NCBI RefSeq assembly: GCF_007748035.1
Contig: NZ_CP036278.1
Location: 744,001 to 808,000 of the forward strand
Direction: 5' to 3'
Length of the DNA stretch: 64,000 nucleotides
Origin: Aeoliella mucimassa
GTDB taxonomy: Bacteria > Planctomycetota > Planctomycetia > Pirellulales > Lacipirellulaceae
Shown: one piece after another, positions 7,521-16,346 of the stretch
Layout: each line of letters opens with the position of its first letter
Numbering within the stretch: position 1 is the stretch's first letter
The notes under the pieces: model-generated
What the model saw: only the letters and a program-made list of their open reading frames with translations
What the model was told of the DNA's origin: nothing
The model's database searches: none
Position numbers and translations under genes: made by a program

Positions 7521-8381
7521 TCACTCCTCGGGTGTCTCCCTCGATTCCGCTTGCTCGTCCGGTGGTTCCACCAGAACGTGAATGCGGTAGCGATCAACCC
7601 GCGGGATCAGCAAGGCAACAGCTACGGTGAGCGACTGTGACATGAAAAACAAATGCAAGTCGCTATCGGCCGACAGCCAGCAGGCGACAAAGGAAATAAG
7701 TAGCGTGCTGGTGGCAAACGCCCCGAGTCGCCAGAGTCGCAGCGGATGATTGAGCAGCAGGATACCTCCTGAGGCTGCGGCCAGGGCAAACAACGAGTAG
7801 ATCAGGTAGGTTCGCCAGTCCAGTAGTTCTGACAAGTCATCTTCACTTGCAAAACGGAGCGAGGTAGCGATTGTTGCCGTGGCGACCATCGCGAATAGCA
7901 AATGGATCATGCGGAATTGAGGGAACCAAAGCGGTTGTTGGCTCGGCCACCTTTGCCGCAATAGGTGTCGCACCAGATGTCCCAACAGCATGAATCCCAA
8001 CACCAAGTGGGTGTAGGTCATCACTATCAGTGTCACACCAATCCATTTATCCCAACGATTGATCCCATAGCTCCAGATCGTCAGCCCCGTGCTGATGGCC
8101 AACGAAATCACTTCTGCCAGCAACAGGGTGAGTCCCCGTCGTTGGATGCGATCGGAAAACAGCCAGATCATCGCAGCCGCTGCTTGTCCGTAAGTGAAGC
8201 CTAGGAAGACCAGGAACTCAAGGTCACCGCTGATAGCATCCCCCAGGCTGCAGATGGCCAGATCGACCCCCGCGAAGGCGAGCACCATCAGCCAGGTAAC
8301 GGGGCCCAATCGCCAAGCGGTGGCGGCTGTGGGTGGCGGGGCGGCGGGAGCGGCCATCGGCGGTCGGGGCGATTCGTCCAT
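7521..8381 (-). CDS. Multi-pass membrane protein, tandem paralogue 3
   Basis: This 286-residue protein is the most divergent member of the triplet. It starts MDESPRPPMAAPAAPPPTAA, shares the FTYGQAAAAMIWLFSDRIQR core, and has a longer C-terminal tail rich in Glu and Arg (VEPPDEQAESRETPEE). About eight hydrophobic segments are visible. A longer open frame upstream crosses the intergenic region towards the divergent shikimate-dehydrogenase-like gene, but ATG 8381 matches the paralogue starts. It is first of the three in transcription order and was probably the ancestral copy. Function unknown. Confidence 0.75.
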   Translation of the reverse strand: MDESPRPPMAAPAAPPPTAATAWRLGPVTWLMVLAFAGVDLAICSLGDAISGDLEFLVFLGFTYGQAAAAMIWLFSDRIQRRGLTLLLAEVISLAISTGLTIWSYGINRWDKWIGVTLIVMTYTHLVLGFMLLGHLVRHLLRQRWPSQQPLWFPQFRMIHLLFAMVATATIATSLRFASEDDLSELLDWRTYLIYSLFALAAASGGILLLNHPLRLWRLGAFATSTLLISFVACWLSADSDLHLFFMSQSLTVAVALLIPRVDRYRIHVLVEPPDEQAESRETPEE

Positions 8382-8553
8382 GAATGCGGCTACTACTCGC
8401 GGAATCGATGCTGGCAATTCTCGGCGTTGCAGCCGAGCGGGGAACAAGTCAGAATAGTTTAGGTGATTTTCCCGGCGAGGCGTACCTCGCCCACGCAGAA
8501 GCCTGTTTTGCAGTGTTTCTGGCCTTGGCTCCTCCGACCGCAGACCCTCATCC

Positions 8554-9387
8554 GTGTCCGATACCCTGCTTGAACATTGTGCGTTTCTCGCCGCGAGTGC
8601 TGCCGGCAATCCCACGCATTACATGGTGGAACAGGCGCTCACGCAGGCCGAACTCGAATGGCGGTTCCTGTCGTTCGAAGCCGCCGATACCGAACTCGCC
8701 CGGGCGCTCGATGGCCTCGACGTGCTGGGCTTTCGCGGCGTGCTGCTATCGGCCGAGTACCGTGGCCCGGCAGTCGAGTTACTCGACATGCTGACGCCTC
8801 GCGCGGAGCGGGCGGGCTCGGTCGATTGCCTGGTGCGGAGCGAAGGAAAGTTGCTCGGCGACAATTTGTACGGAGCCGCTTTCGTCGAGTCGCTCGGCGA
8901 TCTTTCGGAGCTGTCGGTGCTGGTGGTCGGCGATGGCCGCGTTGCTCGCACCGTGGCCGCGGCTGCCGGCGATGGCGGAGCGCAGCAAGTCTTCTTGGCC
9001 GGCGACGACATCACCGCTATCGAGTCGATGAAAGAGCTGCTGTCGGTCGACACCAACACGGTTTACGAGATGGTGCCGATGGACGACAACGTCGTGCACG
9101 CCCCGGCGACGGCTAACGTCATGGTGTTCGCTCCCGACAGCGACGAGGTGGTCGACCGCCCGCTGATCGATACGTCGGCCACGAGCGGCACGCTGACCAT
9201 CGTCGACACTCGGCTGCGTGGTTCACCTACGGGACTGCTGAAGTTTGCCACCGAGCAGGGAGCCACCATCATCGACGGGGTCGAACTGTTCGCTCGCGAA
9301 ACCGCCTTAGCGCTCGAGCTATGGACCGGTATGCGGTTCGATCGCGCCCCGCTACAGGAACTCGCCGAAGAGTTTTTGGGGGTGTAG
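8554..9387 (+). CDS. Shikimate-dehydrogenase-like protein lacking catalytic residues
   Basis: This 277-residue protein is co-linear with AroE. It has a substrate-domain-like N-terminus (AGNPTHYMVEQAL, about residues 17-29), then GFRGVLLSAEY where AroE has its GxNVTxPxK loop, then LLGDNLYGAAFVESL where AroE has GxNTDxxGF, and a Rossmann stretch (LSVLVVGDGRVARTVAAAA). The catalytic Lys of the VTxPxK loop and the catalytic Asp of NTD are both absent (Asp replaced by Tyr 106). It is therefore probably not a functional shikimate dehydrogenase. It starts with GTG at 8554. It lies upstream of bioD and is divergent from the membrane triplet. A regulatory or redox-paralogue role is only a guess. Confidence 0.7.
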   Translation: MSDTLLEHCAFLAASAAGNPTHYMVEQALTQAELEWRFLSFEAADTELARALDGLDVLGFRGVLLSAEYRGPAVELLDMLTPRAERAGSVDCLVRSEGKLLGDNLYGAAFVESLGDLSELSVLVVGDGRVARTVAAAAGDGGAQQVFLAGDDITAIESMKELLSVDTNTVYEMVPMDDNVVHAPATANVMVFAPDSDEVVDRPLIDTSATSGTLTIVDTRLRGSPTGLLKFATEQGATIIDGVELFARETALALELWTGMRFDRAPLQELAEEFLGV

Positions 9388-9477
9388 CGAAGGGGGATTA
9401 CAGAAGCGGGCGCGGGAAACTAAGTTGACAGTAGCGACTCGCCTTTCCCTTTCCTCTCTCCAACGTCCCCAGTTGTC

Positions 9478-10179
9478 ATGCGTGGTTTCTTTATCACCGG
9501 TACCGGTACCGAAGTTGGCAAAACGTACGTCGGCGCGTTGATCGCCGGCGAAATGGCTCGTCGTGGCATCCGAATCGGCGTTTACAAGCCGGTGGCCAGC
9601 GATTGCTTGCCGGGCGAGGGAGAGTGGGGGCTTGCTCCCGGCGAACTCGTAGCGACCGACGCCCTCGCGCTCTGGCAGGCGGCCGGCGAACCACTCACGC
9701 TACAGCAGGCCTGCCCGCAAAGGTTCAAGGCAGCCGTGGCTCCGAACATCGCCGCCAGGATGGAAGGGACACAGGTCGACGCGGAGTTGCTGCGTACCGG
9801 AATCGAACCCTGGCTCGACGCTTGCGACATCGTGCTGGTCGAAGGGGCAGGGGGGCTGATGTCTCCCGTTTCCGACGACGACTACAACGCCGACCTGGCA
9901 GCCGACCTGGGCTTGCCGCTGATCGTGGTCGCGGCCAATCGCCTGGGTGTGATAAACGACACGCTACAAACAGTGATCACCGCCAGTGTGTTTGGCGATG
10001 GGCTCGACGTAGCCGGCGTGGTACTGAATCAAGCCGCCGAGGTCGACAACGACGAAAGCCTGAACTCGAACGCGGCCGAACTTCGCGAACACCTTCGCGT
10101 GCCGCTGCTGGGCGAGGTGGGCTTCGGCCATCAAGGTGGAGTCGCCGAGGTGGTCGATCAGTTGATGTCGTCGAAGTAA
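9478..10179 (+). CDS. bioD: Dethiobiotin synthetase
   Basis: BioD carboxylates and closes the ureido ring of 7,8-diaminopelargonic acid, using CO2 and ATP, to give dethiobiotin. It is the penultimate step of biotin synthesis and takes place in the cytoplasm. The 233-residue length is typical. The P-loop is GTGTEVGKT (residues 8-16), followed by the VYKPVASDC segment with its substrate Lys and by the VEGAGGLMSPV loop. No other bio gene is visible here, so it is likely transcribed alone. Its 3' end overlaps the convergent membrane-protein gene by 22 bases. Confidence 0.93.
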   Translation: MRGFFITGTGTEVGKTYVGALIAGEMARRGIRIGVYKPVASDCLPGEGEWGLAPGELVATDALALWQAAGEPLTLQQACPQRFKAAVAPNIAARMEGTQVDAELLRTGIEPWLDACDIVLVEGAGGLMSPVSDDDYNADLAADLGLPLIVVAANRLGVINDTLQTVITASVFGDGLDVAGVVLNQAAEVDNDESLNSNAAELREHLRVPLLGEVGFGHQGGVAEVVDQLMSSK

Positions 10180-10700
10180 GTGTCGTCTGGCTCCGGCATC
10201 GAGCGTCGTACCGGTGGCAACTCGGGTGGCCGACTGCCGCCGAACAGAGCCACCAAAATCAGGATCCACCACAGGGCATTCAGTAGCACACTGCAGGCGC
10301 TCAGTATCATAAAGTAGAAGCTTAACGAACCAGCGCCTTGATTCGAGACGTAGAAGATCATGATCATCTGAGCGAGGTGGACCGCCAGTGCGGTGGCAAT
10401 CAGCCCACCGAAGGCAAGGATCAGCAGTGTTGAACGCTGGCGATCTTCGTGTCGACGACTGATTGCGAGCACCAGCCCGATCGTCCAGACCAGGAGCGCC
10501 GGTATGTAGTACAGGAATTGCCCTATTCCCGAGTCTAAGATATCTCGGGTGCTCATGCCGAACAGTCGCCCCAGGCTGAAGTAGGCGGCCAGCACCAGCG
10601 ATGTGATAGTGAGCAGTAGGAGCAGGCTCAGAGTGGAAAACCGTGGGCCACGAGCCGGCCGGTGCATGACGTTTGGTGGGGGAAGTTCGTATTCGGACAT
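10158..10700 (-). CDS. Hypothetical four-helix membrane protein
   Basis: This 180-residue protein has four predicted transmembrane segments, a Pro-rich cytoplasmic-looking N-terminus (ELPPPNVMHRPARGP) and an acidic C-terminal tail (MPEPDDTYFDDIN). I do not recognise a family. Similar small membrane proteins without annotation are common in planctomycete genomes. The last 22 bases overlap the 3' end of bioD on the opposite strand, so the two messages are convergent. Confidence 0.65.
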   Translation of the reverse strand: MSEYELPPPNVMHRPARGPRFSTLSLLLLLTITSLVLAAYFSLGRLFGMSTRDILDSGIGQFLYYIPALLVWTIGLVLAISRRHEDRQRSTLLILAFGGLIATALAVHLAQMIMIFYVSNQGAGSLSFYFMILSACSVLLNALWWILILVALFGGSRPPELPPVRRSMPEPDDTYFDDIN

Positions 10701-10911
10701 GATGGTCGTGAATGGGTTAGCAAGGTTTACGGCATGGTATTCGTCGCTGCACTTTGAATCTTGCTATTGTTGTCCCGGCCATAGAACATCGCAATCACCA
10801 CCATAGCCCACAGCACCAGGCGGGCGATACGGAAGCACGAGTGCTTGTCCGAGGAGAAACGGTTGGTTCAGGCATGGCACTCGATATTGCCTTCTGAATT
10901 GATTGGCAGAC

Positions 10912-11241
10912 CTAGGGAGGGGTAGCGAGGGCCGAGTCTATTTGACGTGCGTTGTGAATCGCACGAATGACTAGAATGCTTGACTCGTTTACCTGGTAGT
11001 AGAGTGAGTAATTGCTGTAGCGATTCACAAGTACTCGACGAACGTTGTGCAGCTTCGGATGATCGTACTGCTCGCCCAGGTAGGGAGATCTTTCGATTTG
11101 AGAGAGGGTCTCGCCGAGGGCGTTTTGCATGGCTAATGCCGCGGTGAGATTATCCGAGGCAATATGCAGCACAATGTTTGTGATGTCTTCTTGTGCTTGT
11201 CGAGTCTGTTGGAGAGGGAGTCGAGGCACCGGACTACTCAA
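10912..11241 (-). CDS. ParE/RelE-family toxin
   Basis: This 109-residue protein has the RelE/ParE fold pattern: an N-terminal helix pair (TRQAQEDITNIVLHIAS...ALAMQNALGETLSQIE), a short loop (SPYLGEQYDHPKLHNVRRVL), then strands (YSNYSLYYQVNESSILVIRA) ending in IHNARQID. The IHNARQ ending resembles the HGARD/HGRRD end of ParE. ParE-type toxins inhibit gyrase and RelE-type toxins cleave mRNA; the sequence fits ParE better. Its start overlaps the stop of the upstream antitoxin gene by four bases, the usual arrangement in antitoxin-first operons. Confidence 0.8.
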   Translation of the reverse strand: MSSPVPRLPLQQTRQAQEDITNIVLHIASDNLTAALAMQNALGETLSQIERSPYLGEQYDHPKLHNVRRVLVNRYSNYSLYYQVNESSILVIRAIHNARQIDSALATPP

Positions 11242-11498
11242 CGGGTCTTCGCTTCAACTTGCGATCGAAGTCCGTCCATGAAATCTTTCCAGTCGCCATC
11301 GGCCACGCCGCTTGCGATTCCTGCTTCGAGGAGTGCGTCGAGTTCTTCCTTTGAGCGAGGAGAGGGGACACCTGGAGGAGGTGTCTGGCTGGTCGCAATG
11401 ATGTGAGCGATATAAGCAGATACATCCTGCCCATAGCCAAATTGCTCGGCCTGCTGAGCGGCAAGGGCAGCGGTTTGTTCGGAAAGTTGAATCTGCAT
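11238..11498 (-). CDS. ParD-like antitoxin
   Basis: This 86-residue protein begins MQIQLSEQTAALAAQQAEQF and has a ribbon-helix-helix-like N-terminus (YGQDVSAYIAHIIA) and a charged C-terminal tail (DWKDFMDGLRSQVEAKTR) that would wrap the toxin. ATG 11498 is preceded on the minus strand by GGAGAACCTTCG, so the start is well supported, whereas the 11 extra upstream codons lack a ribosome site. The protein should dimerise, bind its own promoter and neutralise the adjacent ParE-like toxin. Confidence 0.75.
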   Translation of the reverse strand: MQIQLSEQTAALAAQQAEQFGYGQDVSAYIAHIIATSQTPPPGVPSPRSKEELDALLEAGIASGVADGDWKDFMDGLRSQVEAKTR

Positions 11499-11552
11499 CG
11501 AAGGTTCTCCTACTCCAATCATAGCCGCCAACGGGAACCAGCGTCAACAATC

Positions 11553-11590
11553 AAAAAAGGGAGCTCCGCGTGTGCGAGGCTCCCTTTTTG
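11553..11590 (-). terminator. Intrinsic terminator of the GH57 gene (potentially bidirectional)
   Basis: GGGAGC (11559-11564) pairs with GCTCCC (11579-11584). The hairpin has six A's on one side (11553-11558) and five T's on the other (11585-11589), so it has a U-run on both strands. On the minus strand it lies 66 bases after the GH57 stop and insulates the toxin-antitoxin operon. Confidence 0.85.
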
Positions 11591-11655
11591 TCTTTATTAC
11601 TGCTTGATCCAACGAGGCGTCGCTCGTCGGCTGCTGTCTTGCTGATCGCTTACAG

Positions 11656-13836
11656 CTACTCCGCAACAGCACACGCGGTTTCGTTCATCCGTGATTCGGC
11701 CAGCGACGTGTCGATCGCCAGGCGGAGCTTCACGCTCCAGCGGCCTTGCTCGTCGGCTTGCACCATCCAGTGCGGCAGCACCATGACCGACTGGTGAACC
11801 AATTCGAAACCCCCTTCGCTCTGGCTGACCGTTGCAATCGGGTGAGTCCAGATCGAGGTCGGGCGGTCGAGGGTCAGGCCGCAATCGATGCCCAGCCAGC
11901 TGTCGGTCAGGTTCAACGATTGCACGTCGATCAGGTCGAGACGCTGGCCGAGGTCGCCCATCGAGTTGCCATCGCCGGTGTGGAAGAACCGATCGTCGGC
12001 ACCGGCCGGCAAGCCAGCGAAGTTCAGCTCGATGCCGAAGTGCAGCGGCTGATCGTTAGGCAATCCTTCGAGCAGGTAGGCGATTTCGAGTTCGCTACCG
12101 CCGGTGGCCAGGGTAATGCCCTTGGTGATGCGAATCGGCGTGCCATCCACATGACCATCGCGGGTGAGCAGCACCTGGTTCTTCTCCGCCGAACGGCGAA
12201 GCTTCGCCTCGTAGGCACCGCCGACGAAATCGCCTTGCTCGCGATACTCGTTGGTGGCTACCGCGTCGAGCGTGACGTCGAGATCGTAGAAGTGATCGAT
12301 CAGGCTCTTGCGAAGGTAGTCGTCGTACACGCTAACTTCTTTGTCGAGTCCTTCTTGCTTGAACACCACGCGATCGTGGATGCTGGCGACTTCGCCACCA
12401 GCGGCCGAGGGACCTGCGAGCACCTTGCGGTGGTAGGCTTCCGGGCGGCGGGCCAGGGTGGCCAGCAGGTTGTGGCAAATGTTGCGAACATCGAGCTCGT
12501 ACAACGACCCACCAGCGGCCGGGGCTGCGTAGGCGATGAGCGAATCGCTCGCCAGGCGAACTTCCTGACGACCGTCGCTGTTGTAGTCGGCCGCGTCGAT
12601 GCTGCCCCACTCCTGGTCGCTGCGCAGGTTGCCTTCGTGGCGATCCAGCAGGTTCTCAGCGGCGATCAGGTGGTTGTACACCGCGTTTCGCAGGTGTGGC
12701 AGGTAGACGCCGCCAAAGGCTCCGTGCCAGTAGCTGCAGTTGCACTGCCCGCGATAGAGTTCGATGCGAGCTTGATCGAGGTCGCTGCCTTGTTGTCCTT
12801 GGCGAATGAGCGACTCGAGCCGATTGCTGATTTCGAGCATTCGGCTGTACATCTCATCGGTTTCGGGATAGCGAGCTTTGAAGTTGCGCCAGAAACCACC
12901 ACGCACGAATGGCTTGATGCCTTCCCATTCGCCAACCTCTTCGAGGTGATGATGGGTGTCTTCGTAGTTGTTCTGCTGCTCGGCCGGCAACGCCCACTCG
13001 GTCATCTCGCGATAACTCGACTCGGGGATGTAGATCTTGCCGAGCGGAGCAACCGAGCTGATCGCTTCGCTCGGAGTGGTCACGTGAATCCAATCTTGGT
13101 TGGCTACCAAGGTGTCGAAGAAGCGACGCAGCCAACCATGCTCGTACACGTGAGCCTTGGTGTCGGGCCAGGTGCCGAACTTCTCGCCGTCGTCGCCGAA
13201 GGTGACGATCGCGTTCGGCTGGATCGAAGCGACATGACGCAGGTAGTCGATCGTTTCCTGAGGCTCCGCGAACGGAAGCGTGTAACGCATCTTCTCGCTA
13301 CCGGGGAACACGCACAGCAGCTGACCGTTGTTTTCGGTCAGATAGTAGCCGTGCAGTTGGTCTTCGGTCCAACCGGCGCACTTGAAATGGAAGTCGTCGA
13401 GTATGGTATAGCGAATGCCAGCGGTCGCAACATCGCTGGTGAGCGACTGCTCCCACACCCGCTCGGGCATCCACATGCCTTGCACGTCGGCACCCAGGCG
13501 GTTGTTGAGCCATTCGGTGTAGCTGGAGATCTGTCCCACGCGGTCGCGGGGGGGAATCATCGTGAGGATCGGCTCGAAGAATGCACCGCCGACGATCTCC
13601 AACCGGTCTGCGGCTACCAAGGCGGCCAGGCGGTCGAGATACTCAGGGTGGGCCTTCTCGAGCCACTCGATCAGCGAGCCACTGGTGTGGATCGCCAGAC
13701 GGAGGGATTCGTACGGCTCGAACACTTCCAGGAACGGCAGATAGCTGTCCTGGTAGGCTTGTTCCATAACCCCATCGAAGTTTCCGATGGGTTGATGATT
13801 GTGCAAAACGAGGACGAGTCGGATGGGAGAACTCAT
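11656..13836 (-). CDS. GH57 alpha-amylase / 4-alpha-glucanotransferase-like enzyme
   Basis: This 726-residue cytoplasmic glycosidase starts MSSPIRLVLVLHNHQPIGNF. GH57 conserved regions are visible: HNHQP (residues 12-16), GGAFFEP (83-89), MWMPERVW (121-128) with Glu125 as the expected nucleophile, and FGDDGEKFG (213-221) carrying the acid/base Asp. The C-terminal half is the beta-sandwich typical of the 4-alpha-glucanotransferase/DUF1925-DUF1926 type. It probably remodels glycogen or maltodextrin. The 33 codons upstream of ATG 13836 are open but do not belong to the family. No other glycogen gene is adjacent. A long open frame on the opposite strand (11746-13977) is a composition artefact. 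Confidence 0.9.
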   Translation of the reverse strand: MSSPIRLVLVLHNHQPIGNFDGVMEQAYQDSYLPFLEVFEPYESLRLAIHTSGSLIEWLEKAHPEYLDRLAALVAADRLEIVGGAFFEPILTMIPPRDRVGQISSYTEWLNNRLGADVQGMWMPERVWEQSLTSDVATAGIRYTILDDFHFKCAGWTEDQLHGYYLTENNGQLLCVFPGSEKMRYTLPFAEPQETIDYLRHVASIQPNAIVTFGDDGEKFGTWPDTKAHVYEHGWLRRFFDTLVANQDWIHVTTPSEAISSVAPLGKIYIPESSYREMTEWALPAEQQNNYEDTHHHLEEVGEWEGIKPFVRGGFWRNFKARYPETDEMYSRMLEISNRLESLIRQGQQGSDLDQARIELYRGQCNCSYWHGAFGGVYLPHLRNAVYNHLIAAENLLDRHEGNLRSDQEWGSIDAADYNSDGRQEVRLASDSLIAYAAPAAGGSLYELDVRNICHNLLATLARRPEAYHRKVLAGPSAAGGEVASIHDRVVFKQEGLDKEVSVYDDYLRKSLIDHFYDLDVTLDAVATNEYREQGDFVGGAYEAKLRRSAEKNQVLLTRDGHVDGTPIRITKGITLATGGSELEIAYLLEGLPNDQPLHFGIELNFAGLPAGADDRFFHTGDGNSMGDLGQRLDLIDVQSLNLTDSWLGIDCGLTLDRPTSIWTHPIATVSQSEGGFELVHQSVMVLPHWMVQADEQGRWSVKLRLAIDTSLAESRMNETACAVAE

Positions 13837-14285
13837 GGCGATTCGGGGCAGATGGTGGATCGTGGCGGAGAAAGGGGGCGTTTCGCGGATGCTCGTCACC
13901 GCCTGGACAACGGTGATACTACCGAATACCGGCAATCAAGGCTACTGATGGTGGTACGATTCGTACAACGTTTGTAACAGCGACTACCCGTGTAACCGGC
14001 AACCCCGCGCATCCCAACGGCGATGCCGATAGATTACGCAATCGGCAAAGTTCCCCTATGTCTTTGGTGCTAAATGCTGGAGGTGGTTTTTGCGGGTCGC
14101 ACCGAAGTGTTTACTCAGGGTTACTCCAGGTAGGTTGCGTGCCGTTTTCGCACACCTACGCGATTTCAAACGTTTTTCTCGTCACTTAGGCATTCCCTGT
14201 CCTATGGTTGCTGCGAGTGCGACGGTTGCAATCTCTTATGCGACGCGCACTGGGGTAGGCACTCTTAACTGAATGGAAGTCCAAT
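13837..14285. other. Divergent intergenic region, no gene seen
   Basis: This 449-base region lies between the GH57 gene (minus) and the chemoreceptor gene (plus) and must hold both promoters. I see no convincing small gene, tRNA or terminator. A GGAAG ribosome-site candidate lies about 7 bases before ATG 14286. Confidence 0.5.
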
Positions 14286-15569
14286 ATGACGGTACTCGAC
14301 ACTCCTCAATTGGCAACCGAACTCAAGAAGATAAAAGCGCAGTATCCGGGCCTGTTGGAAGGCTTCGACGAAGAAGGGCTCCGCAATACGCTGGTTCATG
14401 CGGCCGGCGAAAAGCTCTCGAGCGTTGCCGAATCGTCTGCCAGGACCATTGGGCAGCAAATCGCGACTATTCGCAAGAGCGTTGCAGACTTCGATTCGAT
14501 CATCGAGCGGATGCAGGTGGTCGATCAGAGCGTGAAAGATATCGACAACAGCATCGGTACCGTGGTTCGCGAAGCGAAAGGCAGCTCCGACGAGCTGGAA
14601 CTGGTCAGCGAACGAATGAAGGTGCTGGAAGAGCACTTCCAGGAAATCGACGGTCTTGTGCGGTCGGTGAACGAAATTGCCGATCAAACGCACTTGCTGT
14701 CGCTCAACGCGACCATCGAAGCCGCGCGAGCGGGCGAGGCGGGGCGCGGCTTTGCCGTGGTAGCCAGCGAAGTGAAAGAGCTCGCGAACACCACCAAAGA
14801 AACCAACCAGGAAGTGCAAGAAACCCTCGATCGCATCGCCGAAGCGGTGACCACGCTCTCCGAAAGCGTCGAGCAGTCGGTCAAAAAGATGGAGCACTCC
14901 ATCGCCGCGGTGGAAGTCGCCCGGCAAAGTGCATCGACCATTGGTATCGAAACCTCTCAGTTTGGCCACCGCTTATCGTCTTCGTTGGAGCTGTTCCGCG
15001 AACTCGACTGCACCAGCAGTGTGGTGGAGAACGAAGTCAAAGAAATCGACACCATCGGTCGCACGTTCTTCTACTTGATCGAGTTGATGGACAAGACCGT
15101 GTTCAAGAACCTGGTCAATCCGCTCGAACGCTTGCTGCCGTTGGTAGAGAAGAGCGAATTCCGCGCTCCCGAGCGGTTCTCTCGCGTCGAGCCGGAGTAC
15201 GTGCTCAAGTCGGACGACATCCTGATTTCGGCCACCGACACGAAGGGCCGTATCACGTTTGCGAACAACACGTTCTACGAAGTTGCCGAGTACGAACCCG
15301 GTACCTTGGTCGGCGAGCCTCACAACGTGATCCGCCATCCCGACATGCCGAAGGCCGCGTTTGCCGACCTATGGGCGGTGATCGAAGCGGGTAACCTATG
15401 GCAAGGCTACGTGGCCAACCGCTCGCGACTCGGCCGGCTGTATTGGGTGAAAGCCAACGTGTTCCCCTGCTTCGAAGGCAATAATATCGTCGGCTATATC
15501 TCGATCCGCACCAAGCCCGAGCCCGAGATGATCAAGAAAGCAGTCGAGGCCTACCGTCTGGTGGTGTAG
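14286..15569 (+). CDS. Soluble methyl-accepting chemotaxis protein with C-terminal PAS domain
   Basis: This 427-residue protein has no transmembrane segment. An all-helical MCP signalling domain spans about residues 45-260; its hairpin tip reads [20 protein letters not shown] followed by [24 protein letters not shown] domain follows at about 310-415. It resembles the Aer type ([46 protein letters not shown]) and may bind a redox or small-molecule ligand. The order is the reverse of a classical receptor, in which sensing precedes signalling. The tip should contact CheA/CheW, but no che gene is in the window. It stands alone between divergent and convergent neighbours. Confidence 0.88.
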   Translation: MTVLDTPQLATELKKIKAQYPGLLEGFDEEGLRNTLVHAAGEKLSSVAESSARTIGQQIATIRKSVADFDSIIERMQVVDQSVKDIDNSIGTVVREAKGSSDELELVSERMKVLEEHFQEIDGLVRSVNEIADQTHLLSLNATIEAARAGEAGRGFAVVASEVKELANTTKETNQEVQETLDRIAEAVTTLSESVEQSVKKMEHSIAAVEVARQSASTIGIETSQFGHRLSSSLELFRELDCTSSVVENEVKEIDTIGRTFFYLIELMDKTVFKNLVNPLERLLPLVEKSEFRAPERFSRVEPEYVLKSDDILISATDTKGRITFANNTFYEVAEYEPGTLVGEPHNVIRHPDMPKAAFADLWAVIEAGNLWQGYVANRSRLGRLYWVKANVFPCFEGNNIVGYISIRTKPEPEMIKKAVEAYRLVV

Positions 15570-15575
15570 GCTTCC

Positions 15576-16331
15576 TCAAAACTCCTGCACGTCCAAATCT
15601 TCCGCGATCGTGATGCTTGCTAGCTGCTTGCGGAACGCGGTGAGGTCAAAGTCTTCCTCTTTGGTCAGCAGCGGGTCGACGTGGGTGATTACGAGCCGGC
15701 CGACTTCGGCGGCCTGAGCCACTGCGACAACTTTGTCTAGGCAGCTATGCCCGGTGAGTTCGGCCATTTGGTCGTAGCTAGCGGGGAAGTTCGCCTCGTG
15801 TACCAGCAAGTCGGCCCCGCGGATGGTATCGATGTAGTCGGCTTCGTCGCTGGCAGTCGTATCTGTGACGTAGGCTAAAGAGTGCCCTGGCCAGTCGAGC
15901 CGCATACCGGTGGAACCGCCTGGGTGCGTTAGTGGGAACGTGGTGAGCGTGCCGGTTTTACCTTCGTTGTTGGCAGGCAGCACGCAGCTTTTGCCGAGTT
16001 CCGCAAACTGATACCCTGGAGGCACCGGGAAGATGGCCGGTGCAAACAGATGGTTCCGCACCGCGTCGAGTACCTCGCTGCGGGCGTGGATCGTCACCCG
16101 ATCGTGAGCTTCCACGCCGAAAGTCTCCACCAAATAAGTCAGCCCGCTGACATGGTCGAGATGGGCATGGCTCAAAAAAATATCCACTCCGTCGGTCGCC
16201 AGATAGTCGGCCAGGCGGAATAATCCCGTACCAGCGTCGAGCACCACGCCGACTTCAGGAATAACGAACGACGCGGTTTGACGTCGCGCGTTAGGATGAA
16301 AGCCGGTGGTGCCAAGACATACCAATTGCAT
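15576..16331 (-). CDS. MBL-fold metallohydrolase (RNase Z / cyclic phosphodiesterase-like)
   Basis: This 251-residue protein starts MQLVCLGTTGFHP and carries the metallo-beta-lactamase metal motif LSHAHLDH (HxHxDH), a second His in FPLTHPGGS, Asp in AYVTDTTASDEAD, and a late VITHVDPLL. The layout matches RNase Z-like or class II cAMP phosphodiesterase-like hydrolases that bind two zinc ions. The substrate cannot be assigned from sequence. Its ATG is only 15 bases from the divergent ATG of the lipoprotein gene at 16347, so each gene's promoter must lie within or beside the other's coding region. Confidence 0.82.
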   Translation of the reverse strand: MQLVCLGTTGFHPNARRQTASFVIPEVGVVLDAGTGLFRLADYLATDGVDIFLSHAHLDHVSGLTYLVETFGVEAHDRVTIHARSEVLDAVRNHLFAPAIFPVPPGYQFAELGKSCVLPANNEGKTGTLTTFPLTHPGGSTGMRLDWPGHSLAYVTDTTASDEADYIDTIRGADLLVHEANFPASYDQMAELTGHSCLDKVVAVAQAAEVGRLVITHVDPLLTKEEDFDLTAFRKQLASITIAEDLDVQEF

Positions 16332-16346
16332 GCAGGAGAATCTACC

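Noticed and set aside
10701-10911. Short minus-strand frame with one hydrophobic helix near 10728-10860
   Set aside because: No ATG start or ribosome site; possibly a gene remnant, but too weak to list.
11746-13977. 743-codon open frame on the plus strand opposite the GH57 gene
   Set aside because: The minus strand encodes all GH57 motifs; the plus frame is a by-product of codon bias in GC-rich DNA.
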